A DNA stretch of 64,000 bases from Sipunculus nudus (Eukaryota; Annelida; Sipuncula; Golfingiida; Sipunculidae): positions 26,688,956 through 26,752,955 of the forward strand of contig CM049318.1 in the NCBI GenBank assembly GCA_026874595.1, written 5' to 3'. The notes under the pieces were generated by a model, which was given only the letters and a program-made list of their open reading frames with translations, was not told the DNA's origin and searched no databases. Each line of letters begins with the position of its first letter. The first letter of the stretch is position 1. Shown piece after piece: positions 63,201-64,000 of the stretch. The position numbers and the translations under genes are program-made.

Positions 63201-64000
63201 TTCTGTGCATTTCATTTCTTACTATTATTTTCACTATCTAAGTGTTAAGTTTAAAAAATTTACTATACCATGCTCTCTCCTCATCGTTTATTTATTCACT
63301 GATCCTCCGCTCATTATCGCACAGGTATTCTACAAAGACTGAGATTTGAACAGTGTACAGTATCTCACGAATATTCAACTACGCACCAACTAAATTAAGA
63401 CTTGTTATTCCTTTTTTAAATGTCTTTCTAATAAACATGCTTGACGATATCACATAAAAATAAACTCCTCATTTTTACATCAGAAATACTACAACATCTG
63501 CAAATGAACAAATGTGCCACAGTTTTAGTACTTGAATATTTGATCGAGATTGCGTAATTCCTGGAGAGTGAATAAAAGATTACGTAATGAGCATTTCGTA
63601 AACAGGAAAATTAACCTCAGTTTCATGTTTGATCCCGTTTTTCATGACACTCAAACAATCGCTCAAATTCGAATATGATCAAATCAGAGGAACCAAACAA
63701 TCTATATTGGACCAAATGTAAAAAAAATGTTACTTCTGCTTATTTGGTCAAATCCGTATGGCGATCAAAAGAGTAGTGTACTCTTTCATTATAAGCCAAA
63801 AGAACATATTGGATTGACCGAGCAAGCAGACAACATAACATTTGATTAATCAGATATTGCATTTTTCTGTTATTATGTTAAGACGACATAAAAATTCACA
63901 TGTAATTCCATTAGGCATTTTTCAACATCTACAGATGAAGTTATTAGCAATATTTTAAAGTGGAAAATTTGACGAATATACCATATCCCAAGGGGGAATG
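63201..64000 (+). repeat. Monomer m62, beta-to-alpha recombinant, cut by window end
   Basis: First 800 bp only. Beta to about 63,712, alpha from about 63,791, with ATAAGCC, TTATTATGTTAAG and CATCTACAGATG as in m50. Private GTACAGTATCTC, CTTGTTATTCC and TTATTAGCAATA. Confidence 0.92.

Larger units (their letters stand above)
1..64000 (+). repeat. Satellite DNA array, ~1,035-bp monomer, spans whole window
   Basis: The landmark TTTGCATTTCATTTCT or its GTGCATTTCATTTCT variant recurs about every 1,035 bp from the first to the last base, always on the same strand. Full copies measure mostly 1,029-1,037 bp; five carrying a deletion measure 1,013-1,018 bp. Every stretch between landmarks aligns to the same consensus, so no gene or inserted element interrupts it, and the two breaks at 22.6-22.7 kb join satellite to satellite. 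Base composition is A+T-rich without CpG depletion. Satellites of this kind normally form heterochromatin near centromeres or on whole chromosome arms; the location is inferred. I do not recognise the family by name. Confidence 0.98.

Noticed and set aside
1-64000. Inverted monomers or large hairpins within the array
   Set aside because: Every landmark found was in the same orientation. Only short dyads within the monomer were seen.

Overview
The whole 64-kb window is one uninterrupted eukaryotic satellite-DNA array. It consists of 62 head-to-tail copies, here called m1 to m62, of a unit of about 1,035 bp. All copies lie in the same orientation, and the last is cut by the window end. I see no protein gene, RNA gene, transposon, CRISPR array or unique DNA. 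The longest open frame anywhere is 99 codons and its predicted protein resembles nothing I recognise. By eye the DNA is about 30% G+C. CpG is not depleted: about 23 CpG in the 1,033-bp copy m2, close to what base composition predicts. That argues mildly against a heavily CpG-methylated vertebrate or plant genome and fits an insect or other invertebrate. Long A+T-rich satellites with PstI sites (CTGCAG) are known in beetles, but I cannot name the species. Long-monomer satellite arrays usually sit in pericentromeric or other constitutive heterochromatin; that location is inference here.

Two monomer families make up the array. Alpha is typified by m8 and beta by m7. They differ at about 20 diagnostic sites spread over the unit, separated by blocks identical in both. 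Much of the array alternates alpha-beta, giving a dimer of about 2,070 bp, and higher-order structure lies on top. From 1 to 22,620 an 11-monomer unit of 11,374 bp occurs twice, the second copy truncated. Its first 6,465 bp are almost perfectly duplicated. At 22,620-22,711 two illegitimate junctions break the array, and the higher-order organisation changes there. From 22,712 to about 33,284 there are alpha-alpha, alpha-beta and beta-beta local duplications, including a near-identical dimer pair at 26,039-30,178. From 33,285 to 44,600 a six-monomer unit of about 6.18 kb is marked by a 17-bp deletion. From 44,601 to the end the array is dominated by recombinant beta/alpha mosaics. These include three tandem copies at 56,989-60,096 and two at 61,131-63,200.

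Inside each monomer two landmarks recur: a 12-bp palindrome containing a PstI site (twice in alpha, once in beta) and a 19-bp inverted repeat (8-bp stem, 3-nt loop) in the best conserved block. Ordered short anchors about 430-480 bp apart suggest that the monomer is itself an ancient head-to-tail duplication of a unit of about 0.5 kb. All identity statements are by-eye comparisons, not computed alignments.
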